64,000 bases of DNA from contig NZ_LITM01000005.1 of the NCBI RefSeq assembly GCF_001275675.1, positions 234,421 through 298,420 on the forward strand. The letters run 5' to 3'. Under the pieces are notes generated by a model. It saw nothing but the letters and a program-made list of their open reading frames with translations, was not told the origin of the DNA and ran no database searches. Shown piece by piece: positions 19,901 to 28,974 of this stretch (the first letter of the stretch is position 1; each line of letters begins with the position of its first letter). The DNA comes from Lysinibacillus sp. FJAT-14745. Lineage in GTDB: Bacteria > Bacillota > Bacilli > Bacillales_A > Planococcaceae. Made by a program: the position numbers and the translations under genes.

Positions 19901-20514
19901 AACGGCTCCAGACGACTGTCTAGCTCATGTAAAATATCTAAAACACGATACAAATTTTCATCTGTTTCAACAAGCTTATGCTCTGCCTTTTTCTTTCTTA
20001 GTTTATACTTTAACACGCCAGCTGCCTCTTCAAAAATAGAGCGACGGTCATCAGGTCGGCTATTTAAAATTTCATCGACACGGCCTTGTGAAATAATGGA
20101 GAAGGCCTCTTTCCCAAGTCCTGAGTCCATAAACAAGTCCGTAATATCCTTCAGGCGACACTGCTGGTTATTTAGTAAATATTCACTATCACCTGAACGG
20201 TATACGCGTCTTGTTACGCTGACTTCTGTGTATGAAAAAGCAAGCTGTTCATCTGTGTTATCTAAAATTAATGTTACCTCTGCAAAGTTTAGTGGCTTAC
20301 GTGAGTCACTGCCAGCAAAAATAACATCCTCCATCTTTGCCCCACGTAACGACTTTGCCGATTGCTCCCCAAGTACCCAACGAACGGCATCAATGACATT
20401 ACTTTTCCCACTGCCATTTGGTCCAACTACTGCTGTAACACCGGGTACAAAATCAATTCCAATGCGCTCCGCAAAAGATTTAAAGCCAATCACTTCGAGT
20501 CGTTTTAGGAACAT
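16933..20514 (-). CDS. smc: Chromosome segregation ATPase SMC
   Basis: Core of the condensin-like Smc-ScpAB complex. The 1193-residue protein has Walker A GPNGSGKSNV (residues 31-40), the first long coiled coil, a hinge at about 500-670 (TGGAMKQQSSLFTRK closes it), the second coiled coil, the C-loop LSGGERALTAIALL (from about 1090) and Walker B FCILDEVEAALD. Full length with no interruption. It lies three bases after rnc and overlaps ftsY. Confidence 0.98.
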   Translation of the reverse strand: MFLKRLEVIGFKSFAERIGIDFVPGVTAVVGPNGSGKSNVIDAVRWVLGEQSAKSLRGAKMEDVIFAGSDSRKPLNFAEVTLILDNTDEQLAFSYTEVSVTRRVYRSGDSEYLLNNQQCRLKDITDLFMDSGLGKEAFSIISQGRVDEILNSRPDDRRSIFEEAAGVLKYKLRKKKAEHKLVETDENLYRVLDILHELDSRLEPLEIQASSARDYVQMSTELKDFDIAILVHDLKNCAQSLHALKAEYTELYETEQKQAHHISSIEQQTASIRKLLKELDDFLDTTQAEFVNATMEVERWDGRKALMAEKRQNASNQLLQLNTALQEAKGEVEALIAQEQEKKELFTEKQQEVSELKQSIKQLEQSLNRSVSEIAQEIEESKNRYIDSLNEEATVKNELKNIEQQLAQQKAMATRMSDQTDEIGQELAQILAEKEKLVVAHTTTSNELQGKLEQYEALQIQLKNVNTSFNEKQDMLYKAYQHQQQLKARKDTLAELEADFSGFFHGVKEVLLARDKGELAGIEGAVAELIQVDGKYSQAIETALGAASQHIVTTDERYAQQAIQWLKQKRAGRATFLPKTVIKSRKIHLSTIQLATEHPAFVKMADALVTFDEDNRTIVENLLGNVIVASSLEGASQIARLCGFRYRVVTLEGDIVNAGGSLTGGAMKQQSSLFTRKAELDDLIVKLESLEASIYSAEQAVSTEKEKLATLRDKVDQLKLDGEQLRQDEMQQASRIRELEVGEKSLSARVSFASNETQDVKTREEALLTQKETATERLTALAKELLEINETVEQLSKVKLQSESEKDVLREQSAEKRSQLAVMQEQMSQVQIATAELALQLNKARQKVDNISQEIIWLQSDESTKLLSDEEVAEQVATWKARRDSLQDTISQKKDGKIAQQQELTTLEEQLKELQRTHKGYLEAIRANELKRSRVEFEINNFNEQLEENYQLTFEEAEELALAIEDEEHMRRRVKLLKKSIEELGPVNLSAIEEYDRVLERHSFLTEQREDLLAAQETLHEAIKEMDEEMTLRFSETFYAIREQFKRVFRELFGGGQADLVLLDPQNLLETGIEIVAQPPGKKLQNLSLLSGGERALTAIALLFSILNIRPVPFCILDEVEAALDEANVVRYSQYLKKFSRDTQFIVITHRKGTMEGADVLYGITMQESGVSKLVSVKLEDEPVLAEQRSEQA

Positions 20515-20517
20515 CTA

Positions 20518-21282
20518 TTAAGCCTCCTCTTTTGCAGTTTGCTCACGCATTGAACGCATTGCACATTGCGCAGCTTGCTGCTCGGCTTCTTTTTTTGATT
20601 TCCCACGACCAATACCAAGCTCCTGTCCATTTAACAGTACGCTCGATACAAAGGTACGGTTATGTGCAGGACCCTTTTCATCAATAATTTCATAATAAAG
20701 AAGGCCGTTATTTGTTTGCTGTACCATTTCTTGCAATTGGCTTTTAAAATCCATCACATGCGAAAAAGCACCGACTTCTACTTTCGGGAATACGATTCGT
20801 TCTAAAAAGCACACAACCGTTTGTAAGCCTTGATCTAAATAAAGGGCACCTACAAATGACTCAAATACATCTGCAAGTAGTGCTGGGCGTTCCCGTCCAC
20901 CTGTTAATTCCTCACCTTTTCCAAGTAATACAAAGCGACCAAAGCCTAATTCATTTGCAAAGATAACAAGTGACGGCTCACATACTATGGATGCTCGTAG
21001 CTTCGTCAGCTCACCCTCACTCATATGAGGATATTTCTCAAAAAGATATTTAGAAACAGACAGTTCAAGTACTGCGTCTCCTAAAAATTCAAGACGCTCA
21101 TTATCCGTAAACAGTTTACGGCGATGCTCATTCACATAAGATGAATGCGTGAATGCTTGATACAATAAATTTTTATTAATAAATGTGATATTTAATTCAT
21201 GCTGTAAAAGCTCGAATTGATTGCGTACTTTTTCAGGAAGCACGCCAGATTTCTGCATAGTTCCTTTTCTTTTCATAGCCAT
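20518..21282 (-). CDS. rnc: Ribonuclease III
   Basis: Cleaves double-stranded RNA in rRNA maturation and toxin/antisense control. The 254-residue protein contains the catalytic signature [14 protein letters not shown], the second metal-site residues in [16 protein letters not shown] and a C-terminal dsRNA-binding domain ([12 protein letters not shown] ... [16 protein letters not shown]). The first of several Met codons (21282) is used; a start a few codons in is possible. Confidence 0.97.
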   Translation of the reverse strand: MAMKRKGTMQKSGVLPEKVRNQFELLQHELNITFINKNLLYQAFTHSSYVNEHRRKLFTDNERLEFLGDAVLELSVSKYLFEKYPHMSEGELTKLRASIVCEPSLVIFANELGFGRFVLLGKGEELTGGRERPALLADVFESFVGALYLDQGLQTVVCFLERIVFPKVEVGAFSHVMDFKSQLQEMVQQTNNGLLYYEIIDEKGPAHNRTFVSSVLLNGQELGIGRGKSKKEAEQQAAQCAMRSMREQTAKEEA

Positions 21283-21407
21283 TGAACAATCTGCCTTCCT
21301 AATAGTTTCTACCGTTTAAGTGTACCTTTTTCAAGGCATTTATGCAAAAGTATTTCGGCTTAAATACAATGTTTTGGAAATTTAATTATTTAATTATTTT
21401 CCAAAAT

Positions 21408-21459
21408 AAAAAAAAGGGACGTTCACAGTTCGCACAACGAACCATTTCGTCCCCTTTTT
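21408..21459 (-). terminator. Terminator at the end of the fab operon
   Basis: The outer stem GGGGACG / CGTCCC is flanked by T/A runs, with an inner stem GTTCG / CGAAC. On the minus strand a T-tract of eight follows. It lies about 290 bases beyond acpP and ahead of rnc. Confidence 0.85.
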
Positions 21460-21618
21460 AAACATACCCTCAGCATAGTATCTGCTCTTCACACTGAAGA
21501 AAAGCATGAGTAATTTCTGCCAAAGGCTTTAACTTTATTCAATCATAAACTTTTATTGTCTAATGACCGCATCCATGTCAACACCAGTAGAGGTGATTAA
21601 TCTCTGCTATATAAAGTT

Positions 21619-21748
21619 CAATTATGCCTCGGCATAATTGCGTCGGGAATCGGCTTTGTGCTTGCACAAAGAACTCCTTTCCGATTCCGTGACATCCACC
21701 GGAGGCTTTAACGTCTTTCAGCAAGTATATTGCTGAAAGACGTTAAAC
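21619..21748. repeat. B-type palindromic repeat after acpP
   Basis: Starts CAATTATGCCTCGGCATAATT (itself a palindrome). It has an inner pair GGAATCGGCTTTGTGCTTGC / CACAAAGAACTCCTTTCCGATTCC, then GACATCCACCGGAGGC, and ends in a perfect 16-base-arm palindrome TTAACGTCTTTCAGCA / TGCTGAAAGACGTTAA. The same modules flank lepB and fabD. Confidence 0.82.
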
Positions 21749-21751
21749 GAA

Positions 21752-21988
21752 TTAGTTTAATTTACTTTCGATGTATGAAATTGCAGAACCAACTGTTGAG
21801 ATTTTTTCAGCATCTTCATCAGAAATTTCCATATCGAATTCGTCTTCAAGCTCCATTACAAGCTCAACTACGTCTAATGAGTCAGCACCTAAATCATCAC
21901 GGAAAGAAGCTTCTAGAGTAACTTCACTTTCTTCAACACCTAAACGGTCCACGATTACTTTTGTTACGCGTTCTAATACTGTAGACAA
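21752..21988 (-). CDS. acpP: Acyl carrier protein
   Basis: Carries growing acyl chains on a phosphopantetheine arm attached to the serine of [10 protein letters not shown] (Ser37). I use the TTG at 21988 (then [16 protein letters not shown]). GGGGAGG lies eight bases upstream and the product aligns end to end with the 77-residue B. subtilis AcpA; a GTG three codons earlier sits on the ribosome site itself. The product is 78 residues and strongly acidic. Last gene of the fapR operon. Confidence 0.97.
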   Translation of the reverse strand: MSTVLERVTKVIVDRLGVEESEVTLEASFRDDLGADSLDVVELVMELEDEFDMEISDEDAEKISTVGSAISYIESKLN

Positions 21989-22046
21989 AACATTCACCTC
22001 CCCTCAAATGATTATACAAAAAATCATTATCTATGACTAATTGAAA

Positions 22047-22793
22047 TTACATAACCATGCCGCCATCTATATGTAACGTTTGACCTGTCATATAGTTAGC
22101 GTCATCTGAAGCTAGAAAAGCTACTGCCTTTGCGACATCCTCAGGCTGCCCAAGTTTTGCTAGAGGAATTTGCGTTAGCATGCCCTGCTTTAGATCTTCT
22201 GGTAGTTGGTCAGTCATTTCAGTTTCTATAAAGCCTGGTGCAACCGCATTTACTAAAATATTACGTGATGCTAATTCCTTTGCAGTTGTTTTAGTTAGCC
22301 CAATAACACCTGCTTTTGCAGCTACGTAGTTAGCTTGCCCTGCATTACCAGCTACACCAACAATCGATGAAATATTGATGATACGGCCTGCACGTTGCTT
22401 CATCATTTGACGTGTTACTGCTTTCGTACAAAGGAAAACACCTTTTAGGTTGGTATCTAACACATCGTCCCATTCATCTTCTTTCATACGCATTAACAAG
22501 TTATCACGTGTAATACCCGCATTATTTACTAAAATATCAAGTGAGCCGAATGTTTTCACCGCTGCATCCATTAATGCGGTAACTTCCTCTGTTTTAGAAA
22601 CACTCGCTTGTACGGCTATAGCCTCGCCGCCATTCTCTTGAATCGTCGCGACAACTTCTTCTGCCTTCGCCTGTGATCCGCTGTAGTTAACGACAACTTT
22701 AGCGCCCTCATCAGCAAGCTTTAAAGCAATAGATCGCCCTATTCCTCGTGAAGCACCAGTTACAACCGCTACTTTACCTTCTAATTTACGCAT
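22047..22793 (-). CDS. fabG: 3-oxoacyl-ACP reductase
   Basis: NADPH-dependent reductase of type II fatty-acid synthesis. The 248-residue short-chain dehydrogenase shows the nucleotide loop [21 protein letters not shown], catalytic serine in INISSIVG and YVAAKAG (YxxxK). The start overlaps fabD by eight bases. The acyl-carrier gene follows after 58 bases. Confidence 0.97.
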   Translation of the reverse strand: MRKLEGKVAVVTGASRGIGRSIALKLADEGAKVVVNYSGSQAKAEEVVATIQENGGEAIAVQASVSKTEEVTALMDAAVKTFGSLDILVNNAGITRDNLLMRMKEDEWDDVLDTNLKGVFLCTKAVTRQMMKQRAGRIINISSIVGVAGNAGQANYVAAKAGVIGLTKTTAKELASRNILVNAVAPGFIETEMTDQLPEDLKQGMLTQIPLAKLGQPEDVAKAVAFLASDDANYMTGQTLHIDGGMVM

Positions 22794-23745
22794 TAATTGT
22801 CCACTCCTTCGCCGCTTCTAGTACAGCCTCCAATGATGCTTCATCATAAACACAGTATGTCGTAACAGATCGATCGATTTTTTTCACTAATCCACTTAAT
22901 ACTTTGCCCGGTCCACACTCAATAAAGACATCCACACCTTGTGCAATCATTTCACGCACAGATGCCTCCCATTGCACGGCGCTATATACTTGTTCTACTA
23001 ACTCCTGTTGAATAGCTGGAACATCCTCTAATACTGTCGCCATTACATTGCCGATTACAGGGATTTGCGGAGCTGATAATGATAAGTCAGCCAACGCTGC
23101 TTTTAATTTTTCAGATGATGGTCGCATTAGCTCTGAATGGAATGGACCACTAACAACTAAAGGAATTGCTCGTTTTGCACCAGCTTCCTTTGCCGCTAAA
23201 GAAGCCTTTTCAACGCCTTCTTTTGTACCAGAAATAACGATTTGCCCTGGACAGTTTACATTGGCTACCTGAACTGGATCACCTGCTGCAGATACTTTTT
23301 CAGTTACTTCATGCAGTGCCTCAAGCTCCATCCCTAGAATAGCTGCCATAGCACCTTGCCCTGCAGGTACAGCTTCATTCATATAAAGCCCACGCTTATG
23401 CACAACAGAAACTGCATCCTCGAACGATAACACACCAGCGATTACTAATGCACCGTATTCTCCAAGTGAATGTCCAGCTGCATAATTTGGCATAATACCT
23501 GCTGCACGTAATTTTTCTGCAACCATCACACCAGTAGTTAAAAGTGCCGGTTGTGCATGGTAAGTCAATGTTAGCTCCTCAGCTGGTCCCTCTAACATAA
23601 GTTTAGATAGTTCAAAGCTAAGTGCTTGATTTGCACGCTCATAAAATGCTTTACTTTCTGCAGCATTCTCGATAAACTCTTGCCCCATCCCAACTACTTG
23701 AGAACCTTGGCCTGGAAAAATAAATGCTATTTTCGTCATTTTCAT
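22786..23745 (-). CDS. fabD: Malonyl-CoA:ACP transacylase
   Basis: Transfers malonyl groups to ACP. The 319-residue protein has [12 protein letters not shown], the nucleophile loop [10 protein letters not shown] and the catalytic-histidine region [10 protein letters not shown]. Start at 23745 (MKMTKIAF) with AAGGGGA upstream; the Met two codons later is also plausible. It is separated from plsX by a 212-base mosaic repeat, unusual inside this otherwise overlapping operon. Confidence 0.97.
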   Translation of the reverse strand: MKMTKIAFIFPGQGSQVVGMGQEFIENAAESKAFYERANQALSFELSKLMLEGPAEELTLTYHAQPALLTTGVMVAEKLRAAGIMPNYAAGHSLGEYGALVIAGVLSFEDAVSVVHKRGLYMNEAVPAGQGAMAAILGMELEALHEVTEKVSAAGDPVQVANVNCPGQIVISGTKEGVEKASLAAKEAGAKRAIPLVVSGPFHSELMRPSSEKLKAALADLSLSAPQIPVIGNVMATVLEDVPAIQQELVEQVYSAVQWEASVREMIAQGVDVFIECGPGKVLSGLVKKIDRSVTTYCVYDEASLEAVLEAAKEWTINA

Positions 23746-23761
23746 TAATCCCCTTTTTAAT

Positions 23762-23974
23762 CAATTATGCCTCGGTATAATTACGTCCGGAGGCTTAGGC
23801 CAACACGATGTTGGTCACTCAGTCGTGTGTTGTTGCTGACGCTGCGCTTTCGCACAGATAAAACCCTATTGCTGTCGCTTCGCTTTCGCACAGATAAATT
23901 GCCACAGGACGTGGCGTTCTTAGACTGAGTTCCTCTATTTCAGTGGGTGTTTGGACACCAGCCGAAAGAAGTTA
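23762..23974. repeat. Mosaic B-type repeat inside the fab operon
   Basis: Begins CAATTATGCCTCGGTATAATT and ends GCCGAAAGAAGTTAA, the same ends as the repeats near acpP and lepB. The middle carries modules of the other family: GGCCAACACGATGTTGGTCA, TGCTGACGCTGCGCTTTCGC twice and GCCACAGGACGTGGC. Its last bases GTTAA supply the TAA stop of plsX. A composite of two repeat types is the simplest reading. Confidence 0.83.
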
Positions 23975-24964
23975 ATCATTTTCTAAGTGACGTACTGTAT
24001 CTGTAATCGTCGAGATGACTGTATGCTCAACCATCGTATTTGCTTGGCGAATTGCACTGTATATTGCTTTGGCATTGGATGAGCCATGTGCCTTAATCAC
24101 AGGTGCTTGTAAACCAAACAAGCCTGCACCACCGTATTCTGTGTAGTCCATTTTATTTTTTAGGTCACGCAAATTATTTTTCATAAGCGCTGCCGAAATT
24201 TTTGTTTTTGTTGAAGACATAAACGCCTCTTTTAGCATTGAAAATAACGCGCCAGCAGTACCTTCTATTGATTTCAGCACCATATTACCTGTAAAGCCAT
24301 CTGTTACAACAACGTCCGCTACTCCTTCAAGTAAATCTCGAGCTTCAACGTTACCGACAAAGTTTAAATCCGCTTCTTTTAATAATCCAAAAGCTGCCTT
24401 CGTTAATTCATTTCCTTTTTTATCCTCAGTACCGATATTTAACAAGCCGATACGTGGCTTTTGTAAACCGCCTACCTTTTTCGCATAAATATCGCCCATA
24501 ATCGCATATTGCAATAAATGCTCTGGTCGCGCGTCTGCATTTGCCCCCAAATCAAGCATTAAAAAGCCCTTACCATCTAAAGTAGGCAGTGTAGTGGCTA
24601 GAGCAGGTCTAGCAATTCCTTCAATACGCCCTACTTTAAATAAGCCTCCTGCCATTAAAGCACCTGTATTACCTGCTGAAAGACAAGCATCCGCTTTTCC
24701 TTCTTCAACTGCATCCATCATTCGTGCCATTGATGAATCCTTTTTACGACGAACAGCGCGTGCCGGATCGTCTGTTCCTTCCACAACCTCATCACAGTGT
24801 ACTACAGTTAATCGATCATGTATTTTTAAAAATGGTTCAAGCTTTTGCTGCTGACCATATAATTGAATTTCTAAATTTGGGATTTGCTCTAATGCTAATA
24901 AAGCACCTTCAACAACTGATTTTGGTGCGTTGTCTCCACCCATTCCATCTAGCGCTAATTTCAT
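23972..24964 (-). CDS. plsX: Phosphate acyltransferase PlsX
   Basis: Makes acyl-phosphate from acyl-ACP for phospholipid synthesis; peripheral membrane enzyme. The 330-residue protein has [31 protein letters not shown] and [13 protein letters not shown]. Its start overlaps fapR by four bases. The stop codon coincides with the end of the repeat element between plsX and fabD, so the native C-terminus may have been slightly reshaped. Confidence 0.97.
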   Translation of the reverse strand: MKLALDGMGGDNAPKSVVEGALLALEQIPNLEIQLYGQQQKLEPFLKIHDRLTVVHCDEVVEGTDDPARAVRRKKDSSMARMMDAVEEGKADACLSAGNTGALMAGGLFKVGRIEGIARPALATTLPTLDGKGFLMLDLGANADARPEHLLQYAIMGDIYAKKVGGLQKPRIGLLNIGTEDKKGNELTKAAFGLLKEADLNFVGNVEARDLLEGVADVVVTDGFTGNMVLKSIEGTAGALFSMLKEAFMSSTKTKISAALMKNNLRDLKNKMDYTEYGGAGLFGLQAPVIKAHGSSNAKAIYSAIRQANTMVEHTVISTITDTVRHLEND

Positions 24965-25542
24965 TGTTGTTCACCTTCACCTTTCGTGCGGTACATATCA
25001 AATTCACCAACAAAAACTGTTTCACCGTTAACAGTGGACGTTAACTCTACTTTTGTACGATGACTATTTTCATCACGTCCGATAACGATTGCTTTTGTAA
25101 TAACACGATCTCCAGCCCTAACAGGTTTCACAAAGGTAATGTTAGAATGTACTGTTAATGCTAGTTCATCGTCAATAACTGCTACCGCTAATGAGTTTGC
25201 CTGTGCAAACAAATGATGTCCACGTGCGATGCCATTGCGCTGAAAAACATGTTCTTCTTTTACGTCAAAAATAGATAATGCACGATTATCCAATTCAATA
25301 TCAATTATTTCTCCGATTATTTCATCAATCGGTAGTGATTTCACTTCATTTTCATAAGTTTTCGAAGCAACATCTTTAATTCGTTCTCGTAATTCTGGAA
25401 TCGCTAATTCCATACGGTCTAAACGAATTGTTTGGACACTAACCTGAAACCGTGTTGCTAGCTGTTCATCTGTGACGAATGGATTTTCAGCTATCGTTTC
25501 GGATAATAGTCGCTGTCGCTCTTTTTTCGTTCGTCTCAACAT
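24961..25542 (-). CDS. fapR: Fatty acid biosynthesis repressor FapR
   Basis: Represses fatty-acid and phospholipid genes and is released by malonyl-CoA. An N-terminal helix-turn-helix ([20 protein letters not shown]) is joined to a hotdog effector domain ([29 protein letters not shown]). I set the start at the ATG at 25542 ([10 protein letters not shown]), with AAGGTGG six bases upstream, giving 193 residues; an in-frame start at 25575 would lie inside the operator-proximal leader. A FapR operator lies just upstream, so the operon is autoregulated. Confidence 0.95.
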   Translation of the reverse strand: MLRRTKKERQRLLSETIAENPFVTDEQLATRFQVSVQTIRLDRMELAIPELRERIKDVASKTYENEVKSLPIDEIIGEIIDIELDNRALSIFDVKEEHVFQRNGIARGHHLFAQANSLAVAVIDDELALTVHSNITFVKPVRAGDRVITKAIVIGRDENSHRTKVELTSTVNGETVFVGEFDMYRTKGEGEQQ

Positions 25543-25567
25543 CATTCGCCACCTTTTTTTAGTTGTT

Positions 25568-25586
25568 ATTAGCACTTGGTACTAAT
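25568..25586 (-). promoter_or_regulatory. FapR operator
   Basis: On the minus strand ATTAGTACCAAGTGCTAAT, close to the FapR consensus TTAGTACCAGNTACTAAT known from Bacillus. It begins three bases after the -10 box of the fapR promoter, so bound repressor would cover the transcription start. Confidence 0.88.
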
Positions 25587-25589
25587 ATC

Positions 25590-25618
25590 AGTATATAGAG
25601 TATAAAAAAAGAATGCAA
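25590..25618 (-). promoter_or_regulatory. SigA-type promoter of the fapR operon
   Basis: Minus-strand TTGCAT (25618-25613), a 17-base spacer and TATACT (25595-25590). The -35 box is inside the recG terminator region and the -10 abuts the FapR operator. Confidence 0.8.
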
Positions 25619-25650
25619 GACTTGTTTTCAAAACAAGTGCCCACATTCTT
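25604..25650 (-). terminator. Terminator near recG, overlapping the fapR promoter
   Basis: The outer stem AAGAATG / CATTCTT and the inner perfect stem ACTTGTTTT / AAAACAAGT are followed on the minus strand by TTTTTTTAT. It sits between recG and fapR and ends transcription from recG. Confidence 0.82.
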
Positions 25651-25671
25651 GATTGAGCAACAAATATTCAA

Positions 25672-27705
25672 TTAATCGAAGCGATCCCCTTGTAAAACAC
25701 CTGAATTTTCAAGCATTTCACGTAAATATTTGTACTCATCATCATGCCAAAAAGCATCCTTCTCAAGCATGTCTGTTGCATCTTTTCTCGCAGTTTCTAG
25801 TATGCGATAATCGTGCACTAAATCCGCTACTTTAAAATCAGGCAAACCACTTTGTTTACGCCCAAAGAAATCACCTGGACCACGTAGTTCCAAATCTTTT
25901 TCAGCCAGGCGGAAGCCATCATTCGTTTCTGTCATCGACTGCATTCGCTCTTTACCTTCATCGGATTTTGGATCGGCTAGCAACACACAATATGACTGAT
26001 GTTCACCACGTCCAACACGCCCACGTAGCTGATGCAATTGAGCTAAGCCGAAGCGTTCAGCGTCATAAATAATCATAAAAGTTGCATTCGGTACGTTAAC
26101 CCCAACCTCCACAACTGTTGTAGACACGAGCACATGAATAGTTCCCTCACTAAAGGCTCGCATGACAGCGTCTTTTTCATCTGCTGATAGGCGACCATGC
26201 ATTAATCCGACATTGTAACGCCCATTAAAATATGATGCAAGTTGCTCATAGATTTCTACTGCATTTTGTACATCCAGCTTGTCTGATTCCTCGATCAGTG
26301 GACAAATAGCATAAGCCTGTCTACCAGCAGCTAGCTCTAATTCTAGCTTTGACATAACAGAGCCAAATTGCTCTTTTTTCATCCAATGTGTTTCAATTTG
26401 CTTACGCCCTGCTGGCATTTCATCAATCATCGAAACATCCATTTCCCCAAACGCTGTAATCGCGAGTGTACGCGGTATTGGTGTCGCCGTCATAAAGAGC
26501 ACATCTGGATTTTCCCCTTTATCACGCAATATTCTACGCTGCTCTACACCAAAACGATGTTGTTCATCTGTTATAACAAAACCAAGCTTGTAAAAAACGA
26601 CATCAGGCTGAATTAGCGCATGTGTACCAATTAAAATATCTATGTCTCCGTTTGCTAGTTCTTCTAAAAGCAAACGACGTTCCTTTGCTTTCGTCGATCC
26701 TGATAGCAAAGCTACACGTACACCAAATGGCTCAAACCATTCCTGTAAATTTTCAGCATGTTGCTCAGCTAAAATTTCTGTCGGCGCCATTAACGCCCCT
26801 TGAAAACCAGCAGTTACAGCCGCATCTAAACATATTGCCGCAACAACAGTTTTCCCCGACCCTACATCACCTTGAAGTAAGCGGTTCATACGATGTGGCT
26901 CTTTCAAATCTTTGCAAATTTCATTGACGACGCGTTTTTGTGCACCTGTTAATTCATATGGTAGCGATGCAATAAAAGTACGTAACTTTTGCAAATCAAA
27001 CTGTATAACTGTACCGCGCTCGCTATCCTTGCGAATTTTACGCAACGCTTGAATACGTAGTTGAAAGTTTAGTAACTCTTCATAGGCAAAGCGTCTTCTA
27101 GCCTGCTTTGTATGTCCTGCATCAACAGGGAAATGAATTCCCTCCAGCCCATCGTGTATTGTAGCAAGCTTATAATCAGCCTGTAAACGATGCGGAATTG
27201 CATCCGGTATCTCCGCCCCAAACTCATCTAGTGCTTGTCTCATATATTTACGAAAGCGCTTTTGTGGAATCAACCCTTTAAGACTATAAACAGGTTCAAA
27301 GTCGACCTGATCTGTTTTCGGACCAAACGAAACAGACGTCCCATTGATAACTTGTCTGCCGCGATCCCATTTACCTGTAACGGTTATAATAGCTCCTGAT
27401 ACAAGCTTCTGCTTCAAATAGCCTTGATTAAAAAAAACAACCTTGACTAAATGACGGCCTGCCAGCACCGTGACTTGTAACCGAGATTTATTGCGGCCTA
27501 AAAACAATACTGTCGGCTCACGTTCAATTTTACACTCAACAGTGACACGTTCATTATGTGGTGTTTGTGTCAAATCCTTTAAACGGAAATCCTCATGTCG
27601 ATGCGGAAACGTCCATAACAAATCCGCGATCGTCTCGATGCCCAATGTCTCTAAATGTCCTGCTGTTTCTTTCCCGATACCCTTTAAATCAGTAACGGGA
27701 CTCAT
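25672..27705 (-). CDS. recG: ATP-dependent DNA helicase RecG
   Basis: Branch-migration helicase for stalled forks and Holliday junctions. After the N-terminal wedge/OB domain come Walker A GDVGSGKTVVAA, DEQH in ITDEQHRFGVEQR, TATPIPRTLAIT and QLRGRVGRGEH, then the C-terminal FFGRKQSGLPDFKVAD. The frame is open to a TTG at 27738 inside the ribosome-site stretch. I prefer the ATG at 27705 (MSPVTDLKGIG), with AAGGTGA eight bases upstream, giving 677 residues against 682 in B. subtilis. Confidence 0.95.
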   Translation of the reverse strand: MSPVTDLKGIGKETAGHLETLGIETIADLLWTFPHRHEDFRLKDLTQTPHNERVTVECKIEREPTVLFLGRNKSRLQVTVLAGRHLVKVVFFNQGYLKQKLVSGAIITVTGKWDRGRQVINGTSVSFGPKTDQVDFEPVYSLKGLIPQKRFRKYMRQALDEFGAEIPDAIPHRLQADYKLATIHDGLEGIHFPVDAGHTKQARRRFAYEELLNFQLRIQALRKIRKDSERGTVIQFDLQKLRTFIASLPYELTGAQKRVVNEICKDLKEPHRMNRLLQGDVGSGKTVVAAICLDAAVTAGFQGALMAPTEILAEQHAENLQEWFEPFGVRVALLSGSTKAKERRLLLEELANGDIDILIGTHALIQPDVVFYKLGFVITDEQHRFGVEQRRILRDKGENPDVLFMTATPIPRTLAITAFGEMDVSMIDEMPAGRKQIETHWMKKEQFGSVMSKLELELAAGRQAYAICPLIEESDKLDVQNAVEIYEQLASYFNGRYNVGLMHGRLSADEKDAVMRAFSEGTIHVLVSTTVVEVGVNVPNATFMIIYDAERFGLAQLHQLRGRVGRGEHQSYCVLLADPKSDEGKERMQSMTETNDGFRLAEKDLELRGPGDFFGRKQSGLPDFKVADLVHDYRILETARKDATDMLEKDAFWHDDEYKYLREMLENSGVLQGDRFD

Positions 27706-27738
27706 TAAATCAGTCACCTTGCACGACAGCTCCTCCAA

Positions 27739-28344
27739 TTTTTTTCACCACAAGTAATTTACCTGTCATTCGTTTAACCATACTATTTTTCAGCATATGA
27801 GTTTTCCCCTTTCTTACGATTACTCTTAGCTTTCATAATATTGTTGTTTGCGTTTAACACTTCTGAACAAATCATACTAAGCATTTTTTATATTCAATAT
27901 CATTATATAACTTTTCAATTTCACTAACATAGCAATTCAATTTATTAATAATTGATTGATAGTTAACAGGTGTGTTTATTAACCATTTTTATCCACCCTG
28001 TTTAAATAGAAGGCTCTGATTTCCGTTACGGGTGAGGTTTCGTCTGTCTCGCTTTCCCGCGAGAGTCGAGTAGCCCTACGAAAAAATGAGAATATATTTG
28101 CAAAATAGCACCAAAAAAATCCTTTTATCGCTCAATAATAAACCTATTTTTCCCTACTCAACACGCCTGGATAGTTATATTTTTAAGTAGGCGTACATAA
28201 AGAACATAAACTTATTTCGAGTTTCAAATAAAGCCCACCTTCAGTAGAAATACATAGCTTTACAATCTTTAGGTTTTAAAAGTTCAGTTAAATAAAAGCA
28301 TTAATTTCTTCTCAGCATATAATGTTGAAAAGGAGTGAAATAAC
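27739..28344. other. Gene-free gap upstream of recG
   Basis: About 600 bases with no supported gene. Bases 28012-28082 contain GATTTCCGTTACGGGTGAGG and a small hairpin CTCGC / GCGAG, a possible decayed repeat fragment. A TATAAT at 28318-28323 lies too close to the next ribosome site to be its -10 box. A 17-codon minus-strand frame near 27805 lacks a ribosome site. Confidence 0.6.
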
Positions 28345-28620
28345 TTGGGATTTTTTCCACCTCAAGGAACAATGAGACCACAATCACCTCCACCAAACTA
28401 CAGACCAACAAAACCTTCTGTGTCCTATATCATTGATTGTGTATATCAAAATACTTATGTATGGCTTAGAAACGGGAGAGAATTTTGGTTTTATCCTACT
28501 CGTATAGAAATGGGTGAAGTATCTGGATATAGATGGAACGGTGCCTACTGGGCGTTCTACGGATTTGATGAAGGATTGATCGATGCCGTTGCCTGTTACC
28601 CTACCCCTACCCTTTACTAA
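28345..28620 (+). CDS. Small proline-rich, aromatic hypothetical protein
   Basis: A 91-residue protein starting at TTG with AAAAGGAG nine bases upstream. The N-terminus is proline-rich (FFPPQGTMRPQSPPPNYRP). The C-terminal 60 residues are rich in Tyr/Trp/Phe (LRNGREFWFYPTRIEMGEVS and GYRWNGAYWAFYGFDEG). No signal peptide or membrane span. The layout resembles small spore-surface or coat-associated proteins of bacilli, but that is inference. It is the only plus-strand gene between recG and sdaAA, and a repeat follows. Confidence 0.75.
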   Translation: MGFFPPQGTMRPQSPPPNYRPTKPSVSYIIDCVYQNTYVWLRNGREFWFYPTRIEMGEVSGYRWNGAYWAFYGFDEGLIDAVACYPTPTLY

Positions 28621-28665
28621 AATTCCAAAAGGCGGCTTTTTCTTTTTTATTAGCTGTGATAGGGC

Positions 28666-28831
28666 TCATCACCAAAAGTAAGAGATAACATTTATTCAAA
28701 CATATTCCAGTATATAAGTTGATAGGAGCGTCACAGATGAGGCCCAGTAGTGTAAGCAAAGCGGCTCATCGGACGCCCCACCTAAAAAGATCCAGTTGGA
28801 ACGGAAACCAACCATACGTTATGGCGATGAG
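28666..28831. repeat. Mosaic intergenic repeat, short inverted copy
   Basis: Orientation opposite to the copy at 15335: TCATCACCAAAAGTAAGAGA, then AAGTTGATAGGAGCG, GCGGCTCATCGGACGCCCC and TTGGAACGGAAACCAACC, ending ATGGCGATGA. The hairpin modules are absent, so it is a deleted derivative. Confidence 0.8.
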
Positions 28832-28933
28832 TGTATCACCAGGAAAATGTATCCACTTTGTCCAAACTTCCATACTAATTCACCAATATGTTCTTTATTT
28901 TCCCTATAAAAACACCTATACAATGTAGAACTC

Positions 28934-28966
28934 AAAAAAACACGCTCCCATTAGGAAAGCGTGTTT
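28934..28966 (-). terminator. Terminator after sdaAA
   Basis: AAACACGCT / AGCGTGTTT with a 12-base loop; on the minus strand a seven-T run follows. It sits nine bases beyond the sdaAA stop. Confidence 0.85.
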
Positions 28967-28974
28967 AATATTTT

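Larger units (their letters stand above)
21283..21751. other. rnc-acpP gap holding a terminator and a repeat
   Basis: No gene is visible. Contents are the terminator at 21408-21459, a plain AT-rich stretch that probably holds the rnc promoter region, and a B-type palindromic repeat at 21619-21748. Confidence 0.75.

Noticed and set aside
27776-27826. 17-codon minus-strand peptide (MKAKSNRKKGENSY...)
   Set aside because: No ribosome site upstream and too short to judge; position has no known small gene.
28318-28323. TATAAT as -10 box of the 91-residue gene
   Set aside because: Transcription would start inside the ribosome site, leaving no leader for it; the true promoter is probably further upstream.
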